Numbered from the stretch's first letter, positions 44,301 to 52,888 are shown. The stretch is 64,000 bases of DNA from Thermoguttaceae bacterium (GCA_017407125.1 JAFQXE010000010.1:47609-111608), one strand, 5' to 3'. A program made the numbers and translations. The notes: generated by a model not told the origin, from the letters alone.

Positions 44301-44375
44301 GCGGCAATTTCAGCAAAAGAATCCGGTTTGGCAGACGTTCGTCAAAGCGCTAATATTACCGTTAACGTTGAATAA
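41367..44375 (+). CDS. Large DUF11/CARDB-repeat lipoprotein
   Basis: 1002 residues. The N-terminus has a hydrophobic helix ending in a lipobox (LTVGC, Cys41), so it is probably a lipid-anchored envelope protein; an internal ATG at 41430 would give a 20-residue signal. The next 350 residues include a VVMVAGVKDRAGNYRKN beta domain. From about 370 come DUF11-type repeats (VTDTVPESFEYRRSVPVG, WTIPGLNSGQTQTFDV), then further immunoglobulin-like units near 530-620, 680-790 and 895-1000, and a Pro/Asp-rich linker (roughly 805-890) before the last. Related planctomycete proteins are called OmcB-like. Likely a surface-structure protein; partner unknown. Confidence 0.8.
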   Translation: MRFINNRTCRNCAFFKENLRGMAIFAYLLSLIGILGLTVGCNTITPIDPTGEYMFRDASTPTRPAPTYSNGNCQTCPAPQRTTTTWLGSSRDPNSTIPKNSTPLISSSRDITELILGPTDPVARVGTYVVMVAGVKDRAGNYRKNKQVEWTIDCSSPGGFIDVDRRDWCDIFVGEWDPPRIESPRHAFTSTSRKPLRLTKGTPTPLDDVVIHEGQTWTAISSKCEGTTKLTAVALDSNDWQNRLRAANIHWIDAWPTLPPAKIAQNYSQELQLQSSVFRANGSAAIGCIAVYEIIAGGEDVGFKTVSDNSNSDNISRIIVPVGNNGIAEAQLVKKSASAGQTRIRTTIIRDNSDGRFTVPIRLAQGETTVDWRETGLLISRNGPAIVSGGMEVAYRITVRNVNSENMNEIVVTDTVPESFEYRRSVPVGRVLDALVTNPDGSRSQKIQWTIPGLNSGQTQTFDVIYRPQREGDFNLVSTAQFGSVQAEDVLRSRVVTSGGYPLPQSPAPTSAPNPLFNQNPAANADLDIQIVNQDTARTGNDIALQIYIKNNGSETVTNLIPLVSFSSGLCSPFGACPINLRPIASIEPGKTHEFNLTFKAIAPGRQRINLELIAQNEQRFNRQVFITVDGEACQTPDDNSIYPTTPENNLESGPVSIIDSESTTPENNISNTIRKDQINLNINAPDQAKPGEEIQITLEIGNLSDQALSNVRLSCFLDSNVEIIGSSQGLVILDPKKPYWDLTDSIPAKNGKRFNLLVKCKSSLPTICSFAVQQNQNEIVKKDCQITIIDGGAIPEPEINPLNSDNLPDSPDPIPEVSMPEPDENLTPDPNIPSLDDSPLDAPPLEEPEPGALDDLTPNLDLDVPDPGIDSPTSSNDKIGVDISIRRASVVTNQTFTCQISLKNNTSAPMNDVELSLYFPVDSFKLIKLGTTGATQYDYNALGGVVTFKPAATLEPGQSLNYNIRLLPQKNGVTELTAAISAKESGLADVRQSANITVNVE

Positions 44376-45474
44376 CGCGCTTATACAGATTCAACAGGTT
44401 ATCTGATGCCACCTGAACGGAAAAACGTGTAACAGCTGTTTCTCTTGCCTGATTGCCGAGTTTATTTCTTGACTCAATATCAAAAAACAGCTTTTCTATA
44501 GCTGTCGCGGCGAATTGGGCGTCGTCTGGAGGAATAAGCAAAGCAGCAGAATCGTTTGTATCAAAGTTACGGAAAATCTCTCTTGTTCCGCCAACGTCTG
44601 TTGCAACTATGGGCAAACCTGTCGCCGCCGCTTCGAGGAGAACTCTGCCTAACGGTTCTTGTCGGGCTGTATGGACGTAAATATCAAGACTCCGCAGCCA
44701 GTCAGCCAAATCTGGAAATTGTCCTTTAAGAGAAAAACGCCCCTCGGGAAACGCCGCTGTTGATTGAATAAGCTTGTTTTCAAGTTCTACGGTTTCCTGT
44801 TTGCTCGACTGCCGACTGCCAGCGATCTCATATTGTAACTGAATTCCTCGTTGTTCTAATAATTCAGCCGCATGTAAAAAGACGTCCATTCCTTTTCGCA
44901 GCGAAATCTGTCCGGCGGTTCCAATTTTAAGAGGAACGTTGGTCTTTTTGTCTTCTGGAGGATAAAAAAATGATAAGTCAACGCCGTTGTATAAGACAAC
45001 CGCTTTTTTTTCGTCTAATCCTTGATATACATGGTATTCTTTTGTTGCAGAAGAAACGCATGCCAGATTCTTGTGACAATTCAAATCTGCTATTGTTTGA
45101 CGGCTCAGTTTTATAATGTCGCGAATATGCCCCAGGCTGGGAATTTGCTCCTGACAGCAAACAGGACCTGTCATCCGAGACGAAGACAGACTGTTGGCGT
45201 GAACCAGAAAATCAGATTCTGTACGGCGTCTGTAATTTTGCAATATCTCAGAAAAATCTTTTCGCAGATCGTCAATTGAGCGATTGGACTCGCCGGATTT
45301 CCAATCCAGAGTATAAACCGGAATGTGACGTCGGTAGAATTCTTCTGTAAGTTCTCCCGACGTTGGAACGACGGCGCTGTAATTCACCGCGCCATTGAGC
45401 TGGTCGATTGTTGACAGCAGCGATCGTTCCGCGCCGTTGAGGTTGCCGAATTCGCAGACTAAAAGAACGTTCAT
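44362..45474 (-). CDS. Glycosyltransferase family 4-like
   Basis: 370 residues with GT-B fold. N-terminal half: [20 protein letters not shown] with the N-terminal acceptor-domain motif; C-terminal half: [65 protein letters not shown], which is the GT4 E-x7-E nucleotide-sugar-binding region. It transfers a sugar from a nucleotide donor, probably to an envelope glycan. The 3' end overlaps the convergent lipoprotein gene by 14 bp; its ATG overlaps the fabI stop by 4 bp, so it follows fabI in one transcript. Confidence 0.88.
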   Translation of the reverse strand: MNVLLVCEFGNLNGAERSLLSTIDQLNGAVNYSAVVPTSGELTEEFYRRHIPVYTLDWKSGESNRSIDDLRKDFSEILQNYRRRTESDFLVHANSLSSSRMTGPVCCQEQIPSLGHIRDIIKLSRQTIADLNCHKNLACVSSATKEYHVYQGLDEKKAVVLYNGVDLSFFYPPEDKKTNVPLKIGTAGQISLRKGMDVFLHAAELLEQRGIQLQYEIAGSRQSSKQETVELENKLIQSTAAFPEGRFSLKGQFPDLADWLRSLDIYVHTARQEPLGRVLLEAAATGLPIVATDVGGTREIFRNFDTNDSAALLIPPDDAQFAATAIEKLFFDIESRNKLGNQARETAVTRFSVQVASDNLLNLYKRVIQR

Positions 45475-46265
45475 TCACCAGAAACCAGCTTCTTGTCAAA
45501 ATAATTGATTTCCATGCCGGCGTCGACAATTATCTTTTGAGCGACAATTCCGCTGGAACGAGGCGAGAGCAAAAACACAGCCGTTGCTGCGGCTTCTTCT
45601 GTTGCAACTGCTTTGCCGCGGGGAATGACGCGCTCTGCGTACATGTACGAATCAACGTATCCGGGAATTCCCGCTGAGGCAGACGTTTTAAGCAGTCCAG
45701 GCGCAACGGCGTTGAAACGTATGTGACTAAACTGGCTGAACGATTTGGTTAAAAACGCCAGGGAGCTGTCCAAAGCAGCTTTGATTGGCGCCATGTAGCC
45801 ATAATTCTCGCTCGCCATGCGCGTCGTCGAAATAGAAATTGTTACAACAGACGCTTCCGGATTGAGTCTGTCTTTCAACTCGTTACTAATATTGATTAAC
45901 GAATAACAGGAAACGTCAACCGCCTCTAAAAACGCTTTTTTGGGCGTCTGATGAAAGGGCTTCATGCCGTCCGAGTAGTCGGCAAAAGCAATCGAATGAA
46001 CCAGACCATCGTATTTGACGTCGGCGGATTCCAAATCCTTCCGAAGCTGAACCAAAGAATCCTGGTTGCGAACGTCGCAAATATAAACCGGTCGCTCCGG
46101 AAAGAGTTTTTTGACCTTTTGAGCTATCTCGTCGTTTAATACAACAAAATCGCACAGCGCGCCGTTTTCTACCAACTGAGAGGCAATGTTATATGCAACG
46201 CTCTTTTTATTAGCTACGCCAAAAAGAATGAATCGCTTGTTTTCCAGCTGTAAGTAGTCTGACAT
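45471..46265 (-). CDS. fabI: Enoyl-[acyl-carrier-protein] reductase FabI-like
   Basis: 264 residues of short-chain dehydrogenase fold with the FabI features: [20 protein letters not shown] (nucleotide loop), [34 protein letters not shown] with the Tyr155-x6-Lys162 catalytic pair, and [20 protein letters not shown] ([16 protein letters not shown]) plus [20 protein letters not shown]. It reduces enoyl-ACP in fatty acid elongation. Conserved size (about 260). First gene of the pair with the glycosyltransferase. Confidence 0.9.
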   Translation of the reverse strand: MSDYLQLENKRFILFGVANKKSVAYNIASQLVENGALCDFVVLNDEIAQKVKKLFPERPVYICDVRNQDSLVQLRKDLESADVKYDGLVHSIAFADYSDGMKPFHQTPKKAFLEAVDVSCYSLINISNELKDRLNPEASVVTISISTTRMASENYGYMAPIKAALDSSLAFLTKSFSQFSHIRFNAVAPGLLKTSASAGIPGYVDSYMYAERVIPRGKAVATEEAAATAVFLLSPRSSGIVAQKIIVDAGMEINYFDKKLVSGE

Positions 46266-46310
46266 GTTACCAGGATGTTTGAGGCGTTAAATCAAAAACT
46301 GTTTAAGAGT

Positions 46311-46344
46311 CAAAAAAAACAGGACGTTTAAGTTTAACGTCCTG
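46311..46344 (-). terminator. Rho-independent terminator of rpmA
   Basis: CAGGACGTT (46320-46328) pairs perfectly with AACGTCCTG (46336-46344); leftward, an eight-T run follows at 46312-46319. A textbook terminator. Confidence 0.92.
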
Positions 46345-46374
46345 CTTAATGATTTATTGCGTAGTTCCGTTTGA

Positions 46375-46638
46375 TCAGGCAATTGCCTCTTCGCGTGTAG
46401 CTACAATGTTAACTCGAGTGGAATTTTTGTCAAAACGAACAAAACCATCCGTCAAAGCGAACAGCGTCCAATCTTTTCCGACTCCAACATTTGCTCCAGC
46501 TTTAAAAACCGAACCGCACTGACGAACAAGAATGCTGCCAGCAGTAACTTCTTCGCCGCCAAATCGTTTGACGCCGCGGCGCTGCGCCTGTGAATCGCGA
46601 CCGTTTCGGCTCGATCCTTGACCTTTTTTATGTGCCAT
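46375..46638 (-). CDS. rpmA: 50S ribosomal protein L27
   Basis: 87 residues starting [20 protein letters not shown], the unmistakable L27 N-terminus that reaches the peptidyl-transferase centre, with [20 protein letters not shown] and [12 protein letters not shown] following. Normal length. L21 (rplU), often adjacent, is not next to it here. GGAAGGAA precedes the ATG at 46638, and a strong promoter is 107 bp upstream. Confidence 0.98.
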   Translation of the reverse strand: MAHKKGQGSSRNGRDSQAQRRGVKRFGGEEVTAGSILVRQCGSVFKAGANVGVGKDWTLFALTDGFVRFDKNSTRVNIVATREEAIA

Positions 46639-46744
46639 AATACGTTATTCCTTCCTGTTCACTTTGTGAGTTGAACGTCTTTGTTAGTATTTCCTCAAAA
46701 CTTTTTACAGCTTTTTATGGAATTTATATCCTTATTGAGGCTAT

Positions 46745-46772
46745 ATTATAGCCAAATTTAACAAGGCGTCAA
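46745..46772 (-). promoter_or_regulatory. Sigma70-type promoter of rpmA
   Basis: Leftward TTGACG, 16-bp spacer, TATAAT (46772 to 46745). It overlaps the last codons of the upstream secreted-protein gene. Confidence 0.65.
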
Positions 46773-47776
46773 GTACCCAGAGGGCGAAAAACCCACAAAT
46801 AATCCAATTCTCCCTGCTGACCGTAAATAATGTCGTTATCGCTTTCATTAAATTCGTCGGCTGGACGCCAGAAATTCAGCTTGAGAACTTTATGCTCAAA
46901 CTTGCGATTTTTCCAGATTTCTTTAGACGCCTCAGCTCCTGAAGCTGTAACCTCTTCATCCTTCCAGCGATACGCGTTGGTTAACCCGCTGACGCAAATG
47001 CTGAATTTGCTGGTCGTGTTGTCAACGTCTACCCAGGTCGCAACGCCCCAGTATTCTTCTCCTGGTTTAATCGTTCGGCACATTTCGATCGAAGTCATAA
47101 ACTTTTGATTTGGATCTTCGCGACCACGAATACGATCGACAGCCAAAGGAACAAAGCGTTCTCGATACTTTTTAACAACTTCTTTATAAGTCTTTGAATT
47201 TACGTCCTTTACTTTAACAACGCATTCCAAAGTAAAATATGGAGCGAAGTTAATCGGCAAATCAGATTTTACTACCTTAAAGGCTTCGTCAGTCTGATAA
47301 GTTACCTTCGGACGATAAGGACTGGTTTCACTGCTAACCTCAGAAGGCGTGGTCGACAGTTTTTCGTCTTTGTCAATATGGAACGCCTTACCCGGGTTGC
47401 GAACCTTATAAATCAAATACCAGACCTTTTTCTTCTTCATATTTCCGTCTGGCTGCGGAATGTCGACTTCGATGACTCGAACAGGTTTGAATTCGAACTC
47501 CAGATACCAAATATCCCGATGAAACGAGACGTCTTTGGCAAATTCGAAATCAGGATTAACCGCCAAAAGCTCTGCAACGTCATGACGATCGAAGGATTTC
47601 GCCGCTTCGAGGAACGGGTCAACCTTGTATAATACATGCGGAGCAAGTTTTCTGGTTGGTGCTTGATTGGGGTTAGGCGCCGGTTGAGACGTCGGACGTT
47701 GGGCAAAAACCCAACCGCTGGTTGCAAAAACAATAATTGTCAATGCAAAGAAAGAGCGAATAATTGTTTTAAACAT
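46769..47776 (-). CDS. Unknown secreted planctomycete-type protein
   Basis: 335 residues. A signal peptide (MFKTIIRSFFALTIIVFATS, cut near VFAQ) and a Pro/Asn/Gln-rich stretch lead into a globular domain with DIWYLEFEFKPVRVIEVDIP and KVWYLIYKVRNPG, suggesting a beta-sandwich. A second related block (LECVVKVKDVNSKTY) and AYRWKDEEVTASG follow; the end is GELDYLWVFRPLGT. Cysteines are few. I do not recognise a family. No operon partner is evident. Confidence 0.65.
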   Translation of the reverse strand: MFKTIIRSFFALTIIVFATSGWVFAQRPTSQPAPNPNQAPTRKLAPHVLYKVDPFLEAAKSFDRHDVAELLAVNPDFEFAKDVSFHRDIWYLEFEFKPVRVIEVDIPQPDGNMKKKKVWYLIYKVRNPGKAFHIDKDEKLSTTPSEVSSETSPYRPKVTYQTDEAFKVVKSDLPINFAPYFTLECVVKVKDVNSKTYKEVVKKYRERFVPLAVDRIRGREDPNQKFMTSIEMCRTIKPGEEYWGVATWVDVDNTTSKFSICVSGLTNAYRWKDEEVTASGAEASKEIWKNRKFEHKVLKLNFWRPADEFNESDNDIIYGQQGELDYLWVFRPLGT

Positions 47777-48059
47777 GGATCGTATTAATTTAGGTAAAGG
47801 TAAGTTGTTATCTAATCTCCTACATTATTATATTATAATCTATAATTTTTTCAAGTGAGGCTTTTATTTCTCGACTTTTATAGAAATTTTTCAACTTTTC
47901 TCTATCTTTCAATTGTAGACGATATAATCAATATAAATTTTCTAAATTATCTATTTTATTTTATCGTAATTTTTTAAAATTTTAGATTTTTTTCAAATGC
48001 TTTTAAAATTACGACCTACATTATTATTGAAAATCAATTTCATTAAAAGGAGATATATT

Positions 48060-48155
48060 ATGATTAACTCTACTATTGCCGTTTCGCTTGCCATTTTCCT
48101 TGGCATTTGGGGATTGGTTGGGATGGTTATCATCGCGGACGAAAAATCCCACTAG
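48060..48155 (+). CDS. 31-residue single-span membrane peptide
   Basis: ATG at 48060 has AAAAGGAG upstream at 8 bp, one of the best ribosome sites in the window. The product begins MINSTIAVSLAIFLGIWGLV, continues with a hydrophobic run of about 22 residues and ends ADEKSH, then TAG at 48155. A 283-bp gap, part of it very AT-rich, precedes it. The 3' end overlaps convergent holB by 4 bp. It resembles small accessory subunits of membrane transporters in size and layout, but no partner gene is near and the function is unknown. Confidence 0.65.
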   Translation: MINSTIAVSLAIFLGIWGLVGMVIIADEKSH

Positions 48156-49240
48156 GATTTTATGCCTGTATTGAACAGTTCAGCCAACGAATCTGCCCAG
48201 GCGTCGCATAAAAGCATGGGATGAACGTTCCGAAGGAGCATTTCTTCCAGCTTCAGCGTAATCTCAACGCCGCGATTGGCTGTTTCCGCATCCCATTTCC
48301 ATCGGGTTAAACGCGACTTTACCATGCTTACCAGGTAATCGTCGTACTGGGGATTCCCTAAAACGTCTTCAATCCCGCACGAGATCGCTCGGGACAGCGT
48401 TATAAAAAATTGAATAACGGTAATCTGAGCAAGATGGATAACCATACGTTTCTTGCTCGCGTTGTCTTTGCGATCTCCCTGGGAAGCAAAATCCTGTAGC
48501 AGCTTGGAAAACGCAACAGGAGCGAACGGGACTTCTCCGAGGATTTTTAAAATAATTTGCCGGAACTCCAAAAATTCAGGATCTTTCCAGGCGACGGCAT
48601 TCGCCAATGACCCTTGACCGATCGACGCCAACAGTCGAGCTTGAACCGGGGAATCTACAATTTGGGAATCCTGGAGAATTTGAGTGGAGTCATCTTGCGA
48701 CAACGGGTCGAATCGGACAATTCGGCAACGTGAACGGATCGTCGGCAGCTGTTTGGCTGCGCTGGTTCCCAACAAAATGAACAGGGCGTTGGGCGGCGGC
48801 TCTTCCAGAGTTTTGAGCATCGCGTTGGCGCCTTCCGCGTTGAGAAAGTCCGCGTCGTCTAAAATCGCGATTTTTCTTTTGGCAAACTGCGGTTTGACCG
48901 ACAGAAAATGGCAAAGCCCTTCCGAATTTCGATGTTCGACGTCGCCGATGAGCAATTCCAAGGGAATGAGCGACTTGTCAGCCGGCTTCTGGACAATTTC
49001 CAAGTCTGGATGGGAGTTATTATCGATTTCCTTGCAAGAGGCGCAGACTCCGCACGGATTGAGATCGCTTTCGGGATTGTTCAGGCACAGCAGCGACTTC
49101 GCCAGGGCGACAGCGAACCGGCGTTTCCCGATGCCGTCCGGGCCGATAAACAAATAGCTGCCCGACAGCCGCCCGCGCTGAGCGGCTCGGCGGAAGAATT
49201 CGACGATTTTATCGTGTCCGAGGATGCCTTGCCAAGCCAT
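48152..49240 (-). CDS. holB: DNA polymerase III delta' subunit
   Basis: 362 residues from the ATG at 49240 (MAWQGILGHDKIVEFFRRAA), which matches the family start; the frame is open 22 codons further but without support. The modified P-loop GPDGIGKRRFA, zinc-binding cysteines (CGVCASC and the earlier Cys), ILDDADFLNAEGANAMLKTLEEPPP (sensor region) and IRSRCRIVRF (SRC arginine finger) are all visible. Delta' is part of the clamp loader, which fits its place next to the proposed origin and dnaN. It is the last leftward gene before the origin region. Confidence 0.92.
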   Translation of the reverse strand: MAWQGILGHDKIVEFFRRAAQRGRLSGSYLFIGPDGIGKRRFAVALAKSLLCLNNPESDLNPCGVCASCKEIDNNSHPDLEIVQKPADKSLIPLELLIGDVEHRNSEGLCHFLSVKPQFAKRKIAILDDADFLNAEGANAMLKTLEEPPPNALFILLGTSAAKQLPTIRSRCRIVRFDPLSQDDSTQILQDSQIVDSPVQARLLASIGQGSLANAVAWKDPEFLEFRQIILKILGEVPFAPVAFSKLLQDFASQGDRKDNASKKRMVIHLAQITVIQFFITLSRAISCGIEDVLGNPQYDDYLVSMVKSRLTRWKWDAETANRGVEITLKLEEMLLRNVHPMLLCDAWADSLAELFNTGIKS

Positions 49241-49726
49241 AATTCGCTTTCCCAATACTCTCCAGCTTGTTTTTGAAACTCTTTTTATTATAATACCCGG
49301 ATTCAAAAAAGGAATAGGGGTCAGTAATCTAAAAGTCCGAAAAATCTGAAAAGAATCGGCTGTTCATAATCAAAAAGTTTATGTGGATAACTTGTCAATA
49401 TCTTGTCTTCAAAATTGTGAATAACTCTGAATGAAAATTTCTTGTGGTGAAATTCGAAAGTTATCGACTTTTTATAGTCGATGAATTGACTGACTATTGA
49501 CCGTTTTTCCATGTGGATAACTTAATAGAATTCTTTTTTAAAGATTTATTATAAAAAGAGTTGCAAGATGTCGTTTTATTGTTGTTTACAGAATTGAATA
49601 CGCCTATTACTATTACTTAATATACAATTTTAAATTAATATATCAAGCTGCAGCGTGAATGTAAATTCCCTCTTACGAAGAGCAAAAGCTATCAGAAACA
49701 CTCTGCTCTGAGCATTGCTTCTTTGA

Positions 49727-49779
49727 AATCCATGCAAATAAACTTAACATATAGTGTACACAGCTTATTTGCATGGATT
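49727..49779. repeat. Perfect 15-bp inverted repeat between origin and dnaN
   Basis: AATCCATGCAAATAA (49727-49741) and TTATTTGCATGGATT (49765-49779) are exact complements around 23 bp. It is a strong hairpin or a protein-binding dyad in the candidate origin. Confidence 0.75.
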
Positions 49780-49842
49780 CAATATCGAAGCCCCAATGGA
49801 TGTTTTGGGGATTATTATTACTCCTCTGAAGTCGCTTCCCCC

Positions 49843-49885
49843 CCACTCCCTTTCTCGTCCTATCCGGGGACGAGGAAGGGAGTGG
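49843..49885. repeat. 18-bp inverted repeat upstream of dnaN
   Basis: CCACTCCCTTTCTCGTCC (49843-49860) opposes the arm 49868-49885 with one mismatch around 7 bp. A smaller hairpin with CCCCAA and TTGGGG arms lies just to its left (about 49,790-49,810). The T-run needed for a terminator is absent. Confidence 0.65.
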
Positions 49886-50064
49886 ATTAACCGCGCTTTC
49901 ATTCTTGTTCCTGTAGATCCTCCTCCCACCTCCAAAATCGTGGGCTACAGAACAAAGTGCCTATCTTCCTTTATTTCTCTATCTTATTCCTTACCAGTAT
50001 ACACTACAAAATTCAATATAAAAAGAAATCCTTAAACTTTTCTGAAAATTTCCGGTCTAGTTTA

Positions 50065-50092
50065 TTGATATTTCCGTCAAAACCGTTATAAT
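50065..50092 (+). promoter_or_regulatory. Sigma70-type promoter of dnaN
   Basis: TTGATA (50065-50070), 16-bp spacer, TATAAT (50087-50092); leader of about 47 nt to the ATG at 50146, which has no clear Shine-Dalgarno site. Confidence 0.6.
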
Positions 50093-50145
50093 GAGGACTG
50101 ATGTTTTATTAATAATGTTTTCATTTAACCGTAATCATACAAACC

Positions 50146-51264
50146 ATGAAAATCGTTTGCTCCCGCGAGAGTTTGCTCAATTCGTTTGTTATTGCCAGTT
50201 CTGTTATTAAACCGAACAACGCCAAGGCGATTCTGACCAATATCAAGATTGAATCCAGCGCTGATGGAACCGTCCTTCAGGCGGGCGATTCCGAAATCCG
50301 ATTGCGCGTCAATCTGACCGACGTCGAAGTGGAAGAACCGGGCGCCGCCCTACTCCCGACCGCGCGCGTGAGATCCGTTCTGTCGGAATCGAAAGCTGAG
50401 ACGATTCGAATTGAAACCAACGGATCAAACCTGATTCTGATTTCGGGCGGAAGCAAATTCAATTTCCCAACGGAAGACCCCGAGGAATTCCCGCCAGTTG
50501 ACGCGTTTAACAATAGCGATTACCTCGTCTTTAACGGAGCGGAGCTGGTCAAGGCGATGGCTCAGACGACGTTCGCCAGCGACCCGACAGCCAGTCAGGC
50601 GGTATTCGGCGGCGTTCTGTTTACCATCGAAAACAACTCAGCCAGCCTCGTTGCGACCGACACCCGCCGCATGTCGCACGGGACGGTTCCGGTTTCCATC
50701 GTCGGAAACCTGGACAACTCCAAGGCGATTTCTGCTATCGTACCCAAGGCGACCATGCAGCTGGCGGAGCGCGTCTTTGCCAATACGGAAGGGGAAATCA
50801 AAGTTCTGTTTAACAATAACCGCGTTATTTTCTCCAGCGCTGCTGTTACGTTTTACGCTCAGCTGCTGGAAGGGACGTTCCCGAAATGGCAGAGCGTTTT
50901 CAACAAGGAAATCGCGTACGAAGTTGAAATTACCCCGTCTGAATTCACCTCTGTCGTAAAACAGGCGAGCATCGTTGCAACGCCGGAATACCGCGGCATC
51001 GTTTTCAAATTCCAGAACAACGTTCTCGAGCTTTCCGGACATTCTCCTGAATACGGCGATTCCAACGTGAAGATGGACGTCAATTTCCCGGAAGAAAAGC
51101 TGTTCGAGATGAAAATCGACCCCAGCTTTATCATCGACTTCATGCGCGTTCTGGACTCGTCCGCCCCGTGCAAGATGCAGCTTATTAGCGGCAACAACCC
51201 GGTTCTGTTCCGTCCGACGGAAACTTTGGAATACGCCGTCATGCCGCTTTCCATGGGACGATAG
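50146..51264 (+). CDS. dnaN: DNA polymerase III beta subunit (sliding clamp)
   Basis: 372 residues, normal for DnaN (about 370). The start MKIVCSRESLLNSFVIASSV, VSGGSKFNFPTEDPEEFPPVD-like ISGGSKFNFPTEDPEEFP, the middle ATDTRRMSHG and the end YAVMPLSMGR are standard clamp landmarks; the final MPL/MGR strand forms the hydrophobic pocket edge for partner binding. The clamp tethers polymerase to DNA. Followed by dciA and recA on the same strand, a gene order seen near origins. Confidence 0.97.
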   Translation: MKIVCSRESLLNSFVIASSVIKPNNAKAILTNIKIESSADGTVLQAGDSEIRLRVNLTDVEVEEPGAALLPTARVRSVLSESKAETIRIETNGSNLILISGGSKFNFPTEDPEEFPPVDAFNNSDYLVFNGAELVKAMAQTTFASDPTASQAVFGGVLFTIENNSASLVATDTRRMSHGTVPVSIVGNLDNSKAISAIVPKATMQLAERVFANTEGEIKVLFNNNRVIFSSAAVTFYAQLLEGTFPKWQSVFNKEIAYEVEITPSEFTSVVKQASIVATPEYRGIVFKFQNNVLELSGHSPEYGDSNVKMDVNFPEEKLFEMKIDPSFIIDFMRVLDSSAPCKMQLISGNNPVLFRPTETLEYAVMPLSMGR

Positions 51265-51310
51265 CGTTCAATCTAAAAGAGGGTTTTGCAACCAAACAGC
51301 GTATCGATAA

Positions 51311-51646
51311 ATGAGATTATACGACGAGGGACGCGCGCCGATTAAGGGAAAGAAAATTTCCGAGATTATTGCCGAACTCACTTTTTTGAAGGGGCTGGGC
51401 AAGGCTGAGACGCGTTCCAAACTGGTCGAGCAGTGGAAGGCGGTTATCGAAAACTTCTTTCCGCCGCAGATCGTACAGTTTACCAATCCCGGTGGGATTC
51501 GCAACGGACGTCTAACGGTTTTCGTCAGCGGGTCCAACGCCATCATCCAGGAACTGACTTTTAGAAAAACGGAACTGCTTGAGCAATGGAATCTTCTTTA
51601 TCCGGAAGAGAAATTGCGCGGCATTACGTTTAAGCAAGGAAAATAA
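51311..51646 (+). CDS. dciA: DciA-like replicative helicase loader (DUF721)
   Basis: 111 residues. GKAETRSKLVEQWKAVIENFFPPQIVQF followed by GRLTVFVSGSNAIIQELTFRKTELLEQWN matches the KH-like DUF721/DciA domain, including the conserved W of the first helix and the L-x3-L end. DciA is the ancestral loader of the replicative helicase DnaB in bacteria without DnaC. Immediately after dnaN (46 bp), it supports the origin assignment. The heptad hairpin element follows. Confidence 0.82.
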   Translation: MRLYDEGRAPIKGKKISEIIAELTFLKGLGKAETRSKLVEQWKAVIENFFPPQIVQFTNPGGIRNGRLTVFVSGSNAIIQELTFRKTELLEQWNLLYPEEKLRGITFKQGK

Positions 51647-51647
51647 G

Positions 51648-51768
51648 CTACTAGCTGCTAGCTTTTAGCTATTAGCTTTGTTTACCAACTTCCAAATTTA
51701 ATCGTTTAAACTGAGAATTTCAAACTTCCAAGCTAATAGCTAGCAGCTAACGGCTAACAGCTTTTTTT
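51648..51768 (+). repeat. Heptad inverted-repeat element 4 (AGCTNNT units), terminator-like
   Basis: The left arm (about 51648-51680) reads AGCTACT-AGCTGCT-AGCTTTT-AGCTATT-AGCTT; the right arm (about 51730-51761) is the near-complement AGCTAAT-AGCTAGC-AGCTAAC-GGCTAAC-AGC, then T8. The 50-bp spacer is unrelated. It would stop transcripts between dciA and recA. Its units match the element at 23.2 kb closely. Confidence 0.85.
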
Positions 51769-51799
51769 TCATTCACCCATTTTACAGAAAGGCGTAATC

Positions 51800-52888
51800 A
51801 TGGCCAAAAAAGCGAGCAAAGACGCTCAAAACAAGGCGATTGAGTCTTTTATCAACTCACGCCCTGGTCTGAAAGATACATTGTCTCAAATTGAAAAGGA
51901 GTTCGGCGAAGGCGCGATTATGCCTCTTGGTCTGGAACAGCACAAGCCGATTGAAGGCATTTCCACCGGCTGCTATTCGCTCGACCAGGCGTTGGGCGGA
52001 TACGGTTTGCCGCGCGGACGAATCATCGAGATTTACGGACCGGAATCCAGCGGGAAAACGACGCTGACGCTGCACGCGGTCGCGCAGGCGCAAAAGGCGG
52101 GCGGGATTGCAGCGTTTATCGACGCGGAACACGCTCTGGACCCGTCCTGGGCGAAAAAAATCGGCGTTGATTTATCGACCCTGTTAGTCTCTCAGCCGTC
52201 CTCCGGCGAAGAGGCGATGACGATTGCCGAGATGCTCGTCAAGTCCAACGCGGTGGATATTATCGTCGTTGACTCCGTCGCCGCTCTGGTTCCGAAAAAG
52301 GAACTCGAAGGCGAGATGGGCGACTCGTTTGTCGGTCTGCAGGCGCGGCTTATGTCACAGGCGTTACGAAAGCTGACCGGCGCGATTGCAAAGAGCAAAG
52401 CGGTTGTCATTTTCATCAACCAGATTCGAGAAAAGATTGGCGTCATGTTTGGATCTCCCGAGACGACGCCGGGCGGCCGCGCTTTGAAATTCTACTGCAC
52501 GTGCCGAATCGAAGTTCGACGCATTTCCCAGCTCAAAGACGGCGAAACGGTCGTCGGGCAGCGTGTCAAGGCGAAAGTCGTCAAAAACAAGATTGCCCCG
52601 CCGTTCCAGGCAACGGAATTCGACATGATGCACGACAAGGGAATCAGCTATACCGGCGACATTCTCGACCTGGCTGTCGAAAAGAAAATTGTTACAAAGT
52701 CCGGCGCGTTCTTCAAGTATAATGAAGGCACGATCGGACAGGGTCGCGAGAAGGCGAAGGATTTCCTGGAAAACAATCCTGACGTTTTGGAAGAACTTAA
52801 GACGAAACTCAACGCGATTCGAGAAGCGGAACAGAACGGCGAAGAGTACGTTCCCGAACCGGAAACAGAAGAACCGCCAGAGGAATAG
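51800..52888 (+). CDS. recA: Recombinase RecA
   Basis: 362 residues. [17 protein letters not shown] is the N-terminal helix, [13 protein letters not shown] the P-loop, [41 protein letters not shown] and [28 protein letters not shown] (loop L2) the core. The C-terminal tail is acidic ([15 protein letters not shown]) as usual. RecA drives strand exchange and LexA cleavage. GAAAGGCG precedes the ATG at 51800. No LexA box was recognised upstream. Confidence 0.98.
   Translation: MAKKASKDAQNKAIESFINSRPGLKDTLSQIEKEFGEGAIMPLGLEQHKPIEGISTGCYSLDQALGGYGLPRGRIIEIYGPESSGKTTLTLHAVAQAQKAGGIAAFIDAEHALDPSWAKKIGVDLSTLLVSQPSSGEEAMTIAEMLVKSNAVDIIVVDSVAALVPKKELEGEMGDSFVGLQARLMSQALRKLTGAIAKSKAVVIFINQIREKIGVMFGSPETTPGGRALKFYCTCRIEVRRISQLKDGETVVGQRVKAKVVKNKIAPPFQATEFDMMHDKGISYTGDILDLAVEKKIVTKSGAFFKYNEGTIGQGREKAKDFLENNPDVLEELKTKLNAIREAEQNGEEYVPEPETEEPPEE

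Larger units (their letters stand above)
49241..50145. other. Candidate chromosome replication origin region (oriC)
   Basis: About 0.9 kb without a supported gene, between leftward holB and rightward dnaN. Two perfect DnaA boxes TGTGGATAA (49382-49390, 49512-49520) and one variant TGTGAATAA (49416-49424) lie in the same orientation within 140 bp. They are followed by an AT-rich stretch (about 49,521-49,650) suitable for unwinding. Inverted repeats at 49,727 and 49,843 are listed separately. Gene directions diverge from here. dnaA itself is not in the window. Short open frames at 49321-49512 and 49754-50035 have no protein-like features. Confidence 0.65.

Noticed and set aside
49321..49512. 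63-codon leftward frame above holB
   Set aside because: It spans the DnaA boxes; the sequence is AT-rich with no domain and no ribosome site.
49754..50035. 93-codon frame upstream of dnaN
   Set aside because: It runs through inverted repeats of the candidate origin, is low complexity and has no ribosome site.
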